A stretch of DNA of 64,000 nucleotides from Glaciimonas sp. (GTDB taxonomy: Bacteria > Pseudomonadota > Gammaproteobacteria > Burkholderiales > Burkholderiaceae_D), in the NCBI GenBank assembly GCA_012927585.1, contig JABBOY010000023.1, positions 1 through 64,000 on the forward strand, read 5' to 3'. Shown piece after piece: positions 55,807-64,000 of this stretch; position 1 is the first letter of the stretch, and every line of letters starts with the position of its first letter. The position numbers were made by a program, and so were the translations under genes. The notes beneath the pieces were generated by a model. The model saw nothing but the letters and a program-made list of their open reading frames with translations, had not been told where the DNA came from and made no database searches.

Positions 55807-56486
55807 TGGAATGGTCTGCTTTGTGGCTGTCGCTCAAACTGGGAGGATTGACCGTCTTGTTATTGTTGCCGGCAGCCCTGTTTGTCGGTCGCGCGCTGGC
55901 TTACCGGCATTTTCGAGGCAAACCATTGGCCGAAGCATTATTGGCGGTGCCGCTGGTATTGCCGCCCACGGTGGTAGGTTATTATCTGCTGGTTGGACTG
56001 GGCGGCCAATCGGCCATCGGACAGTGGGTGGCGCACTGGAGCGGGCATACGCTGGTTTTTCATTTTTCCGGGTTGGTGATTGCTTCGATCATCGTCAATA
56101 TTCCTTTTGCAGTGCAACCGATCCAGCGTGCCTTTGAATCCATTCCGCATGAAGTCCGGGATGCTGCAGCTTGCTGCGGCATGTCGTTCTGGCGCACCTT
56201 GCTGACGGTTGAGTTGCCCTTGGCGTGGCCGGGCGTCTTGACTGCTTTGGTGCTCACCTTTGCCCATACCCTGGGTGAGTTCGGTGTGGTGTTGATGGTC
56301 GGCGGCAATATTCCCGGCGAAACCAAGACGATTGCCATTGCAATTTATGACCGGGTGCAAGCTTTCGATTTTGCCGCAGCAGGGCGCATGTCGCTGCTGC
56401 TGTTGGTATTTTCCATCGCAGTGTTGGCCTTGGCTAACGGGCTGTCACGACGCTTCGGGAGGCGGCATGGCTTGCCCGAACTCTAA
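55803..56486 (+). CDS. modB: Molybdate ABC transporter permease ModB
   Basis: Membrane permease of 227 residues with five or six helices and the BPD loop DAAACCGMSFWRTLLTVELPLAWPGVLTA near residue 118. VPLVLPPTVVGYYLL near residue 49 is characteristic of ModB. ATG at 55803 overlaps the modA stop (ATGA); the ATG at 55806 is equivalent. modC begins within its last codons. Confidence 0.95.
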   Translation: MMEWSALWLSLKLGGLTVLLLLPAALFVGRALAYRHFRGKPLAEALLAVPLVLPPTVVGYYLLVGLGGQSAIGQWVAHWSGHTLVFHFSGLVIASIIVNIPFAVQPIQRAFESIPHEVRDAAACCGMSFWRTLLTVELPLAWPGVLTALVLTFAHTLGEFGVVLMVGGNIPGETKTIAIAIYDRVQAFDFAAAGRMSLLLLVFSIAVLALANGLSRRFGRRHGLPEL

Positions 56487-57579
56487 ACTTGCTTTCACGG
56501 CAGAGCAGGGCGCACCGATTCCCATCTCTGCCAATATCGAATGCGAGTGCGGTCAACTGCTGGCTTTGGTTGGGCCCTCCGGCAGCGGCAAGAGTACGCT
56601 GCTGCGGATGATTGCCGGGCTATCGCGCCCACAGTCAGGGCGCATTATGTGCGCCGACTCGGTCTGGTTCGACTCCGGTAAAAACATTTGCCTGTCGCCG
56701 CAACAACGGCATATCGGCTATGTGCCGCAACATTACGGCTTGTTTCCGCACCTGAGCGCGCTGGATAATATCAGGGCCGGTTTGCATCATTTGACTCCAG
56801 ACGAACAATTGCGGCGTGCTATGGAATGGTTGGCGCGCGTGCATCTGGATGGATTGAGCCGGCACCGCCCGGCCGAACTTTCCGGTGGCCAGCAGCAACG
56901 GGTTGCAGTGGCCCGGGCACTGGCACGCGCTCCCAATATTTTGCTGCTGGATGAGCCGTTTTCTGCAGTTGATCGGGCTACCCGCGACAGTCTTTATTTT
57001 GAACTGGCAGAACTGAAACAACAACTCGATATCCCGGTGGTTATGGTTACTCACGATTTGAATGAAGCATTGTTGCTGGCGGACCGGATGACGTTGTTGG
57101 CCAACGGCAAAACTTTGCAAAGCGGTTCGCCTTACGATGTAATGGCCCGACCCGTCGATGCGATTGCTGCGCGGCAGGTCGGTATCCACAATATTTTTGA
57201 AGGTGAAATTATTCGCCATGAGGCAGTCGGCGGCTGGACTTGGCTGCGCGCCGGCCCACTCACACTGGCAACTCCGCTACGGCCAAAAATCCTTCCAGGT
57301 ACACGAGTAAACTGGGTGATTCCGAACAGCGGCGTGCGTTTGCGCGCAGTGGGGCGCGACTATCTGCCGAGCAGTCATAATCGTATCGAAGTTACGATAC
57401 AAACACTATTGCCCATAGGTAATGAGGTGCGGCTTATCACCAGCATGGATGGCATTGACGCGCCATTGCATGCGCAAGTACCCGCACGGTTGGCCGCCGA
57501 ACTCCATCTGGCGCCAGGCAACCGCACCACCGTCGTATTGCGCGAAGATGCAATGCATATTCTGGACTGTCGGTATTAG
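56467..57579 (+). CDS. modC: Molybdate ABC transporter ATP-binding protein ModC
   Basis: ABC ATPase of 370 residues with Walker [18 protein letters not shown] near residue 37, signature [19 protein letters not shown] and Walker [13 protein letters not shown]. The C-terminal part (from about residue 235) holds a regulatory oxyanion-binding region similar to a mop domain. The ATG at 56467 overlaps the 3' end of modB by 20 bases; a longer frame beginning inside modB is rejected. modABC supplies the molybdenum or tungsten needed by the formate dehydrogenase encoded about 6 kb upstream. Confidence 0.95.
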   Translation: MACPNSKLAFTAEQGAPIPISANIECECGQLLALVGPSGSGKSTLLRMIAGLSRPQSGRIMCADSVWFDSGKNICLSPQQRHIGYVPQHYGLFPHLSALDNIRAGLHHLTPDEQLRRAMEWLARVHLDGLSRHRPAELSGGQQQRVAVARALARAPNILLLDEPFSAVDRATRDSLYFELAELKQQLDIPVVMVTHDLNEALLLADRMTLLANGKTLQSGSPYDVMARPVDAIAARQVGIHNIFEGEIIRHEAVGGWTWLRAGPLTLATPLRPKILPGTRVNWVIPNSGVRLRAVGRDYLPSSHNRIEVTIQTLLPIGNEVRLITSMDGIDAPLHAQVPARLAAELHLAPGNRTTVVLREDAMHILDCRY

Positions 57580-57590
57580 TACAGTTCCGG

Positions 57591-57617
57591 GCCGGCAATG
57601 CCCCTGTCATTGCCGGC
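57591..57617. terminator. Hairpin downstream of modC
   Basis: GCCGGCAATG and CATTGCCGGC form a perfect ten-pair stem around CCCCTGT, 11 bases after the modC stop. No T tract follows, so it may be a terminator of Rho-dependent type or a REP-like element. Confidence 0.55.
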
Positions 57618-58617
57618 GTGCGGTTAGTGAGAGACGGGTATCTGATCCGATGCAGCAATCTGCTGCTATATGGCACTCACAAGCTTAACCGCGACGGCTG
57701 GCTGGGCTTATTCAATACACTATATACAACCGTGATAACGCGGCGTGCTCATACACAACGAGCCCATGTGATTGTTCCATTTGTTTTTATCTGCAAAGTC
57801 GACTGTTCCATGTTTATGGAAAGCGTCCGGGACTACGTGTGAAAAACACCGTCTTTTCAACTATGCCAGAACGTCCATATTGATCTGGAAGTCGGTCTGT
57901 GACGTAGCTAAACGCAAAAAATCCTATTTTACAAAAATCAACTTCCCCATGCCTCATGACGCGCTCGACATTCAAGAGCGCAAAGCAATTTAAAACGTAT
58001 CAAGATGTATCAATCTTGAACTTAGTTGAATTGCAACACCTCTTACAGCCGTAAATATTTAGCCTATGGGCAATTATTAGAAATGCCAAATGCGTAAAAA
58101 CTATTTTCAGGAGGATTAAGAATTCAGTTCGAGGCTGAATTAATCATGCGTTGAATGTGCAAAGAGTGAATTATCTAAGCGTTTGAAGGCTGGCAGCTTG
58201 AATCAAGCTAAGCCGCAACTTCAAATGAGTTTGGTAGAACGGGGAATTTTTATGAGCGCTTATGTGTGATATCGCACAGATTCGGCATCCATTACGAATT
58301 AACCTCAGTTTGTTGCGGTTCCCAACTTAAGCGTACAGGTAGCGTCCATGGCGCACACAAATAGCGGAGTCTTGCCTTAAGTTAAGCGGCATCAAATTCG
58401 TCATCAAAACAGAGTCTGATTTTTCGTTAGTTATTCTTCGCACAGATACACGCTAGCTCCAATATTGCGCAAGCAAGCGTCGAAAATAGCGCATTCTTTT
58501 TTCAAAATATGGGCGATCTCAACGCACTTGCGGAGAGGAAGAGTCATGCTTTTCAATGACATTGCAAGAGAAATCAAGAGAGCAACATTTAGAGTATTGA
58601 AATAAATAGGAGACCCT
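57618..58617. other. Gene-poor kilobase before the exopolysaccharide cluster
   Basis: About 1 kb between modC and epsL with no convincing coding region: the open frames here are short, lack ribosome sites and show no family resemblance. A hairpin AATTCAG/CTGAATT lies at 58121-58140, after an AGGAGGA-like stretch that leads into no frame. It may hold the promoter and leader of the eps genes, or debris from lost genes. Confidence 0.35.
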
Positions 58618-59910
58618 ATGATTTTTAAAAAAAGGAGTCCTGTACAAATGAAAACCAAGATGCTCGCGTCTGCGCACCAGATGTTGCCATTTTTGCGTTG
58701 GCAGTCTATGTTGCACTTGTTTATAAGGTTGGGGGCTGTGGCCTGTTTGCCTGCGTTTGCCGCAGAAGATGATGTGTTTCGCCCTTACGTAGGCTATTCT
58801 TTTTCCTATGACGAAAACGTATTGGGAATCCCGGATGGAGCCAATCCAAAAGGCGAAAAGCTATCCGACACTTCCCGCCGTGCAGAGGCTGGACTGGCTT
58901 TCAACAAGCGTATCAGTCAGCAGGTTTTATCTGCCAAACTCAATCTTGCCCATGTCACTTATGACCGGTTGGGGGCGCTCAACAATGACAGCAAGGATCT
59001 CCTCGCCAACTGGAATTGGCATGTGGGCGATCGCTTGGAAGGAAATTTAGGCGCAAGCTATGTTGAGGCACTGACCCCGTATGCGAATGGCCAGACGCCG
59101 TTCGTGAATTTCAATACTCAGGAGCCCAACCTGCGCACGCAACGCCGGGAGTTTGTCGATGGCGCGTGGCGGCTCCATCCCAATTGGCGCTTGCGCAGCG
59201 GATTGTCCCGCGACACCCTCAATTACGATCTCGATTCGCAAAAGACCGGTAACCGGGTCGAGGATTCGTCTGAACTCGGCTTAGACTACCTGGCACGCAG
59301 TGGCAGCACGGTTGGCATACAGCTGCGTCACACGCGTGGCGATCTCCCGAATCCGCAGCAGATTGGCGCGTTGGTAGTGGACAATAGTTACGATCAGAAC
59401 GAGATCAAGGCGAAGATTAACTGGCTGCTCACAGGGAAAACGCAACTGCAGTTTCTAGGCGGGCATGTACAACGCAAGCACGACTTTTTCTCGGCGCGTG
59501 ATTATAGCGGCCTTAACGCGCGCTTGATCGCGAACTGGCAAGCGACAGGCAAGATTGGAGTGGCGTTAAGTGGCTGGCGTGAAATCGGTGCGCTCGATGA
59601 TTTAACTGCCAGCTACACGCTCAATCAGGGGGTCAGCATCGGCTCCACTTGGGATTTGACGAGCAAGCTTCGGCTGGACGGTCAACTCAAGCATGAGACA
59701 AGCGACTATAGCGGTGCTGCTGCGTTTACATCTTTACTGCCAGCGGATCGCAAAGACATTTTTCGCACTGCATCGCTCAAGCTTACTTATCGCACTACCG
59801 ATCATCTTCAACTGGCAGCCCTGCTTTATCGTAAGAACAGGGATTCCAATATTGCAGGGAATAACACTCCAAACAACGGCATGATGCTCAGCTCACGTTA
59901 TGAATTCTGA
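58618..59910 (+). CDS. epsL: EpsL-like outer-membrane exopolysaccharide protein
   Basis: A 430-residue protein with a signal peptide (cleaved near AFAAED, residue 49) followed by alternating beta-strand sequence ending in SSRYEF, typical of an outer-membrane beta-barrel. It matches the EpsL family of exopolysaccharide operons. GGAG precedes the ATG at 58618; an internal ATG at 58648 with AAAGGAG is an alternative. First gene of the eps run, 126 bases before the sugar transferase. Confidence 0.82.
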   Translation: MIFKKRSPVQMKTKMLASAHQMLPFLRWQSMLHLFIRLGAVACLPAFAAEDDVFRPYVGYSFSYDENVLGIPDGANPKGEKLSDTSRRAEAGLAFNKRISQQVLSAKLNLAHVTYDRLGALNNDSKDLLANWNWHVGDRLEGNLGASYVEALTPYANGQTPFVNFNTQEPNLRTQRREFVDGAWRLHPNWRLRSGLSRDTLNYDLDSQKTGNRVEDSSELGLDYLARSGSTVGIQLRHTRGDLPNPQQIGALVVDNSYDQNEIKAKINWLLTGKTQLQFLGGHVQRKHDFFSARDYSGLNARLIANWQATGKIGVALSGWREIGALDDLTASYTLNQGVSIGSTWDLTSKLRLDGQLKHETSDYSGAAAFTSLLPADRKDIFRTASLKLTYRTTDHLQLAALLYRKNRDSNIAGNNTPNNGMMLSSRYEF

Positions 59911-60036
59911 GTTGATTTTATTTCCAAGCCAGCTGCGCACTTTTGTGGCTTCTTCAATCGAATCTGCTGTACACGATTACTGCCTGCGCTTCGTCTTCGC
60001 GTTCACGATTGATGGTGAAAAGGAACGAGGTAGATC

Positions 60037-61419
60037 ATGACCGTCAGTGACATTCCGGTGCTATCGTTTTTTAAGCGCGTGCTTGATCCACTCGTTATCT
60101 TGAGTACGCTTTACCTGTTGACCGTGGCGCAAAACAAACAATTTTCCGGTAACTACCTGGTGCTGGCAATTGTTGCCGTCTTCATTTCGTCGTACATTCA
60201 CGAACAAATCGATTCCTATCGTAATTGGCACCGTGGCAGGCTGCTGGCGTTCGTAAGAGATATTTTTTTCGGTTGGATAATCTTCGTGGCGATTCTGGTC
60301 TTTATCGGATATGCCACCGGATTTTCGTATAAATATTCCGATCGTGTCATTCTGCCCTGGTTCGTCATTACGCCGTTTGTGCTGCTAACAAGTCACCTAG
60401 TCTTGCGTAGAATAGCGTCCAATCTAAGCAGAAGTGGGCAAGTGCGTTCTGTGGTGATGGTCGGCGCCAACGAGGTCAGTTTGAAACTTGCCGATCGCAT
60501 TGCCGAATATCCGCATCTGTTCATGGAGGTGCGCGGATTTTTTGATGACCGCGCTAAAATTCGTCTTTCGACGGAACCCGATAAGCCCATGCTCGGCCAC
60601 ATGGAGGACATCGCTGGCTATGTCCGGGAACACAATATCAATGTAATTTTTATTAGTCAGCCGATGTCGGCGCAGCCACGTGTGCGCCTACTGCTTGATG
60701 CATTGCAAGATACCACTGCTTCCATTTATTTTCTGCCGGATATTTACATCTTTGATTTGATGCAGGCGCGCTTCGATGAAGTGGGCGGTGTTCCCGTGGT
60801 TGCAATTTGCGAGACCCCATTTGCCGGCATCAATAGTTTGGTCAAGCGCTTTAGTGACATCGTACTTGCCACCCTCATCCTATTATTGTTAGCACCTGTA
60901 ATGCTGGCGATCGCGCTGGCTGTCAAATTCTCCTCGCCTGGCCCGGTTATCTTTAAACAACGCCGTTACGGTTTGAACGGTGAAGAAATCATCGTCTATA
61001 AATTCCGCTCTATGGCAGTGTGCGAGGATGGCGCGAACGTGGCCCAGGCTCAAAAAAATGATCAAAGAGTAACCCGCCTCGGCGCTTTTTTGCGCCGCAC
61101 TTCCCTTGACGAATTGCCGCAGTTCATCAATGTATTGCAAGGACGGATGAGTATCGTCGGTCCACGACCGCATGCGGTCGCGCACAACGAGCAATATCGT
61201 GGATTAATTAAGGGCTACATGCTGCGTCATAAGGTGAAACCTGGAATTACCGGATGGGCACAAGTGAACGGACTTCGAGGCGAGACCGATACTTTGGACA
61301 AGATGGCGGCACGCATTGAATATGATTTGGATTATCTACGTAACTGGTCGATATCGCTCGATCTATGGATCATTTTGCGCACCGTGAAAGTGGTGTTAGG
61401 CCGAGATAATGCTTATTAA
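60037..61419 (+). CDS. epsB: Undecaprenyl-phosphate glucose phosphotransferase (EpsB type)
   Basis: Polyprenyl glycosylphosphotransferase, 460 residues, starting exopolysaccharide units on undecaprenyl phosphate. Four or five N-terminal helices (to about residue 125) precede a nucleotide-binding-like domain and the C-terminal sugar transferase: FKQRRYGLNGEEIIVYKFRSM near residue 308, LQGRMSIVGPRPH, and VKPGITGWAQVNGLRGET. Sugar specificity is not readable from sequence. ACGAGG precedes the ATG. Confidence 0.93.
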   Translation: MTVSDIPVLSFFKRVLDPLVILSTLYLLTVAQNKQFSGNYLVLAIVAVFISSYIHEQIDSYRNWHRGRLLAFVRDIFFGWIIFVAILVFIGYATGFSYKYSDRVILPWFVITPFVLLTSHLVLRRIASNLSRSGQVRSVVMVGANEVSLKLADRIAEYPHLFMEVRGFFDDRAKIRLSTEPDKPMLGHMEDIAGYVREHNINVIFISQPMSAQPRVRLLLDALQDTTASIYFLPDIYIFDLMQARFDEVGGVPVVAICETPFAGINSLVKRFSDIVLATLILLLLAPVMLAIALAVKFSSPGPVIFKQRRYGLNGEEIIVYKFRSMAVCEDGANVAQAQKNDQRVTRLGAFLRRTSLDELPQFINVLQGRMSIVGPRPHAVAHNEQYRGLIKGYMLRHKVKPGITGWAQVNGLRGETDTLDKMAARIEYDLDYLRNWSISLDLWIILRTVKVVLGRDNAY

Positions 61420-61522
61420 TTTAGGCTGATTTTCCCGAACTGCTGCGTATTCAATGCGAAATAATCGGACGCATCCGGCGTGAAATCTGCCGGAATTTTG
61501 AAACAAACTGAAAGGGGTTGCA

Positions 61523-62041
61523 ATGAAAAAACCGCGATTGTTGTTAAGTGCGCTGGTCTTTAGCACTTCCGGTTGGGTCGGCGCTAGCGTGCCGATTATT
61601 CAGTTGCCCGAATCCAATAGGATGGATGTGAATTTTTATTCGCACGTTAGTTTGAATAACACTTTTTCAAGAGTCAGAGACAACAGCAGCTCAGTCGGAG
61701 GTAGTGCAGGCAATGGTATGCGCGATCCGCAATTTAGGTCAACTTCGTTTCTGACATCGAACGTTTTCTCAGACATCTTGACGCAAGCGGAAAGTATGTC
61801 GACCTTGACCGATCATCAGATAAATGAAGGATCATTTTCGTCTTATGTCAGAGGGGGGGGCTCATCTTATGGCGCGTCAGCTTCCAATGTCGGTGCTGGC
61901 AATATCGAACTGCTCTACGGCTCTTTGGTTGCGTCGTCACCGGCGCTAAAAACTTGGGCTGTTCTACTGCTTGCCGTTGGCTGTGTAGTTTATCAAGGAC
62001 GTCACCGGCAACGACCTTTCGGCTATAGAAAGTTACATTGA
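61523..62041 (+). CDS. Hypothetical exported protein with sorting-signal-like C-terminus
   Basis: A 172-residue serine/glycine-rich protein with a signal peptide (hydrophobic part to about residue 22) and a C-terminal helix KTWAVLLLAVGCVVYQ followed by a basic cluster RHRQR. That arrangement resembles exosortase sorting signals (PEP-CTERM), but the short motif before the helix reads SPAL instead of VPEP. AAAGGGG precedes the ATG. It sits between epsB and epsD, where exosortase-B loci may carry their own substrate. No domain recognised. Confidence 0.7.
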   Translation: MKKPRLLLSALVFSTSGWVGASVPIIQLPESNRMDVNFYSHVSLNNTFSRVRDNSSSVGGSAGNGMRDPQFRSTSFLTSNVFSDILTQAESMSTLTDHQINEGSFSSYVRGGGSSYGASASNVGAGNIELLYGSLVASSPALKTWAVLLLAVGCVVYQGRHRQRPFGYRKLH

Positions 62042-62112
62042 GAGCCGTGTCCATGGACGCCTGACGGCCGGTTGCCAGGGTGATGAAAAAGTATTATTGA
62101 AAGATTCAAATT

Positions 62113-63090
62113 TTGATTTTCCGAAAAAAAATCCAGTGCATCCAGATTTGGATAAATAACTATCCGGCCTTGAAAAAGCAGGTATTGTTCGGTGCCCTCA
62201 CATTGGCTGCTGTAATGAGTCTGTCTGCCTGCAACAAGCAAGCTAGTTCGGAACTTAAAGACGAGCGATCATCACCATTCGTCAAGGTCAATGACGTCGA
62301 AATTACCATGCTGCAATCCATCGATGATTTAGGGGCTGCCGAACGCCGCCCAATAGCCGCGGAGCAAGCAGTAAATAAACAATTACTGGAGACGATGATT
62401 GATCGCCAGTTGCTGCAGGAGGAGGCGATGCGCAATAGGCTCGACCGTGATCCTAAAGTGATACAAGCGATTGATCACGCCAAGACACAAATTCTTGCTC
62501 AAGCATATTTGCAAAGCAAGTTTGCCACCATAGACACGCCTTCCAAAGCTGAAATAGATGCTTACTTTCAGACGCACCCTGAGTTATTCACCCAGCGCAA
62601 ATTGTTCTACATGAATGAATTAGTGGTTGCTACCAAGGACGTTACTGCCAAACTCAAAATGAGACTTGATTCTGCCAAATCGATCGAACAAGTCGCGGTC
62701 TGGCTTGACAATAATCACGTGCAATATAAACGCACCCAATTGACGCGTAGTACTGCGGATCTGGCACCAGAAATAATCACGAAATTGCGAGCAATGCGCA
62801 GGAATCAATTGTTCGTCATTAAGGCAGGCGAATACAGCATGCTGAATTCTATTTATGATGTAAAGCCCAGTCCCGTTACCGCGCAAGCGGCTGCTCCGCA
62901 AATTGAGCGCTATCTGCGCAATAAAAAACGCAAGGAGATCGGAGACCTGGAACTTGGACGGTTGCGCGCATCGGCCAAGATCGAATATCTCAACAAAAAG
63001 CAGTTAGCTACAACTATTTTGCCAGCAGTCCAGAAAACGGGTTCGTCCACGACGGCCCAAATAGAAAACGGCATAACCGGCGTCAAGTAA
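62113..63090 (+). CDS. epsD: EpsD-family peptidyl-prolyl isomerase-like lipoprotein
   Basis: A SurA/PpiC-related protein, 325 residues in the longest form, of the type named EpsD in exosortase-B exopolysaccharide clusters. SAC after LTLAAVMSL forms a lipobox. The most natural signal peptide begins with the TTG at 62170 (KKQVLFGALTLAAV), giving a shorter form, so the start is uncertain. The helical N-terminal part with ETMIDRQLLQEEA near residue 95 is typical of SurA-type chaperones. Whether the parvulin core is catalytic is unclear. Confidence 0.8.
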   Translation: MIFRKKIQCIQIWINNYPALKKQVLFGALTLAAVMSLSACNKQASSELKDERSSPFVKVNDVEITMLQSIDDLGAAERRPIAAEQAVNKQLLETMIDRQLLQEEAMRNRLDRDPKVIQAIDHAKTQILAQAYLQSKFATIDTPSKAEIDAYFQTHPELFTQRKLFYMNELVVATKDVTAKLKMRLDSAKSIEQVAVWLDNNHVQYKRTQLTRSTADLAPEIITKLRAMRRNQLFVIKAGEYSMLNSIYDVKPSPVTAQAAAPQIERYLRNKKRKEIGDLELGRLRASAKIEYLNKKQLATTILPAVQKTGSSTTAQIENGITGVK

Positions 63091-63163
63091 GCCGACCTAC
63101 CTGTGTTTGCGGCTAGCAAATGAATATTGGTTAAATATCGACTAAAAATAGGATGCACAATAA

Positions 63164-63952
63164 ATGACAAAAATTATGATGGCCTTATTGATACTGATGC
63201 TCAGCGCCTGGAGTACCGGCGCCAGTGCCGAAGATATTCTGCTCGGCCCGAACGATGTATTGAAAATTTCCGTGTATGGAAACCCTGATCTATCACTTGA
63301 AGCCAGAGTGAGCCAAACCGGCAGCATCACTTTTCCCCTGGTAGGTGAAGTCAAGGTCGGCGGTCTCGCCACCTCGGCGGCCGAAAAGGAAATTGCCGGC
63401 CTGCTCATGAGTGGCGGCTTCGTTCTCAAACCCCAGGTGAATATTCTCGTCACCTCGCAGCAGAGCCAACTGGTCTCGGTCCTGGGCCAGGTTGCCAAAC
63501 CAGGGCGCTATCCGATTGACGGCAAGCACAGCTTGATCGATATTCTGGCGCTTGCCGGGGGCGTTGTGCCGGAAGGTGGCGACACGGTTACCTTGATTCG
63601 CAATCGCAATGGCCAGAGTAAAAAAGAAGTGATCGACCTGATCGACATGGTGCGCTCCGGCAATATGAAAAAGGATCTGAACTTGATTACCGATGATGTT
63701 GTGTATGTCGAGCGAGCGCCCAGGTTCTATGTCTACGGTGAGGTTCAAAAGCCTGGTTCTTATCGCTTGGAACGCAATATGACGGTGCTACAGGTACTGG
63801 CGGTTGGCGGTGGACTGACTGCGCGTGGCACCGAGCGCGGCATGCGCATCAAACGGCGCGATGCGGACGGCAAGGTACACGAGTTCAAGGCCGAACACGA
63901 AGATTTAATTCAGATTGATGACGTGATTTACGTTAAAGAAAGCTTGTTCTGA
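63164..63952 (+). CDS. epsE: EpsE polysaccharide export protein
   Basis: Periplasmic/outer-membrane export protein of the Wza family, 262 residues. After a signal peptide (to about residue 22, ASAEDI) comes the polysaccharide export domain LGPNDVLKISVYGNPDLSLE, then two SLBB domains (VLGQVAKPGRYPIDGKHSLI near residue 110 and VYGEVQKPGSYRLERNMTVL near residue 187). It lacks the long C-terminal helix of Wza. The next gene, probably an EpsF chain-length protein, would start beyond the window. Confidence 0.92.
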   Translation: MTKIMMALLILMLSAWSTGASAEDILLGPNDVLKISVYGNPDLSLEARVSQTGSITFPLVGEVKVGGLATSAAEKEIAGLLMSGGFVLKPQVNILVTSQQSQLVSVLGQVAKPGRYPIDGKHSLIDILALAGGVVPEGGDTVTLIRNRNGQSKKEVIDLIDMVRSGNMKKDLNLITDDVVYVERAPRFYVYGEVQKPGSYRLERNMTVLQVLAVGGGLTARGTERGMRIKRRDADGKVHEFKAEHEDLIQIDDVIYVKESLF

Positions 63953-64000
63953 TTTGTGCTGATATGCGCATTGACAACCAGTCATCATGATCTAAGGACA

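Noticed and set aside
57618-57993. Two overlapping frames of 74 and 73 codons after modC
   Set aside because: No ribosome sites, cysteine- and arginine-rich random-looking sequence and overlap in different frames argue against genes.

Overview
The window looks like a piece of a betaproteobacterial chromosome, most likely order Burkholderiales and probably Oxalobacteraceae. This is inferred from protein families and gene order (cysS, alkA-like, accA, tilS, lysC, tRNA-Ser; aat-bpt-pyrD; gltX beside tRNA-Ala and tRNA-Glu; DUF1415 and DUF3460 proteins), not from any database search. By eye the base composition is close to even, which is low for that family. There are no phage genes, CRISPR arrays or intact insertion sequences. 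Decay is limited to an IS4-type transposase stump and a broken LysR regulator.

Layout. 136-2085 (-): lpxH and two cyclophilins. 2567-8484 (+): cysS, an HhH-GPD glycosylase, accA, tilS and lysC, packed like an operon, then tRNA-Ser(GCT). 8880-16278: a DUF1415 protein, an MFS transporter, chrA, the aat-bpt-pyrD N-degron and pyrimidine genes, and an ammonium transporter. 16531-25378: a ferredoxin reductase and a 7Fe ferredoxin, an orphan lutC, a sodium:proton antiporter, a hydroxyacid reductase, a zinc/manganese-type ABC importer behind two inverted-repeat operator candidates, and panC. 25446-33801 (-): scpA, a DUF3460 gene and a tight six-gene operon resembling hydrogenase-4. 34254-38149: a GNAT acetyltransferase, metG and mrp/apbC. 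38345-49043 (+): a molybdenum (or tungsten) formate dehydrogenase locus with its maturation and accessory genes. 49162-54065: gltX, three tRNAs and acnB. 54186-57579: LysR pseudogene and modABC. 58618-63952 (+): the start of an exopolysaccharide cluster of the EpsL/EpsB/EpsD/EpsE (exosortase-B-associated) kind, which runs off the right edge.

How the parts connect. The formate dehydrogenase needs molybdenum cofactor, and modABC sits about 6 kb away; fdhD and a TorD-type chaperone supply maturation. The hydrogenase-4-like complex has lost both nickel-binding cysteine pairs in its large subunit, so it is better read as an energy-converting hydrogenase-related (Ehr) complex coupling an unknown redox reaction to ion translocation. 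No ferredoxin-like subunit is encoded in its operon, so its electron partner is open.

The most unusual signal is a family of about 80-base intergenic repeats, found six times in both orientations (10661, 16337, 34178, 38188, 42251, 54769). A GGAGTAT-like block and an AATAC block sit 53-54 bases apart in every copy, usually followed seven bases later by AGTAT, and several copies have a central hairpin that is kept while its sequence changes. I do not recognise this family.
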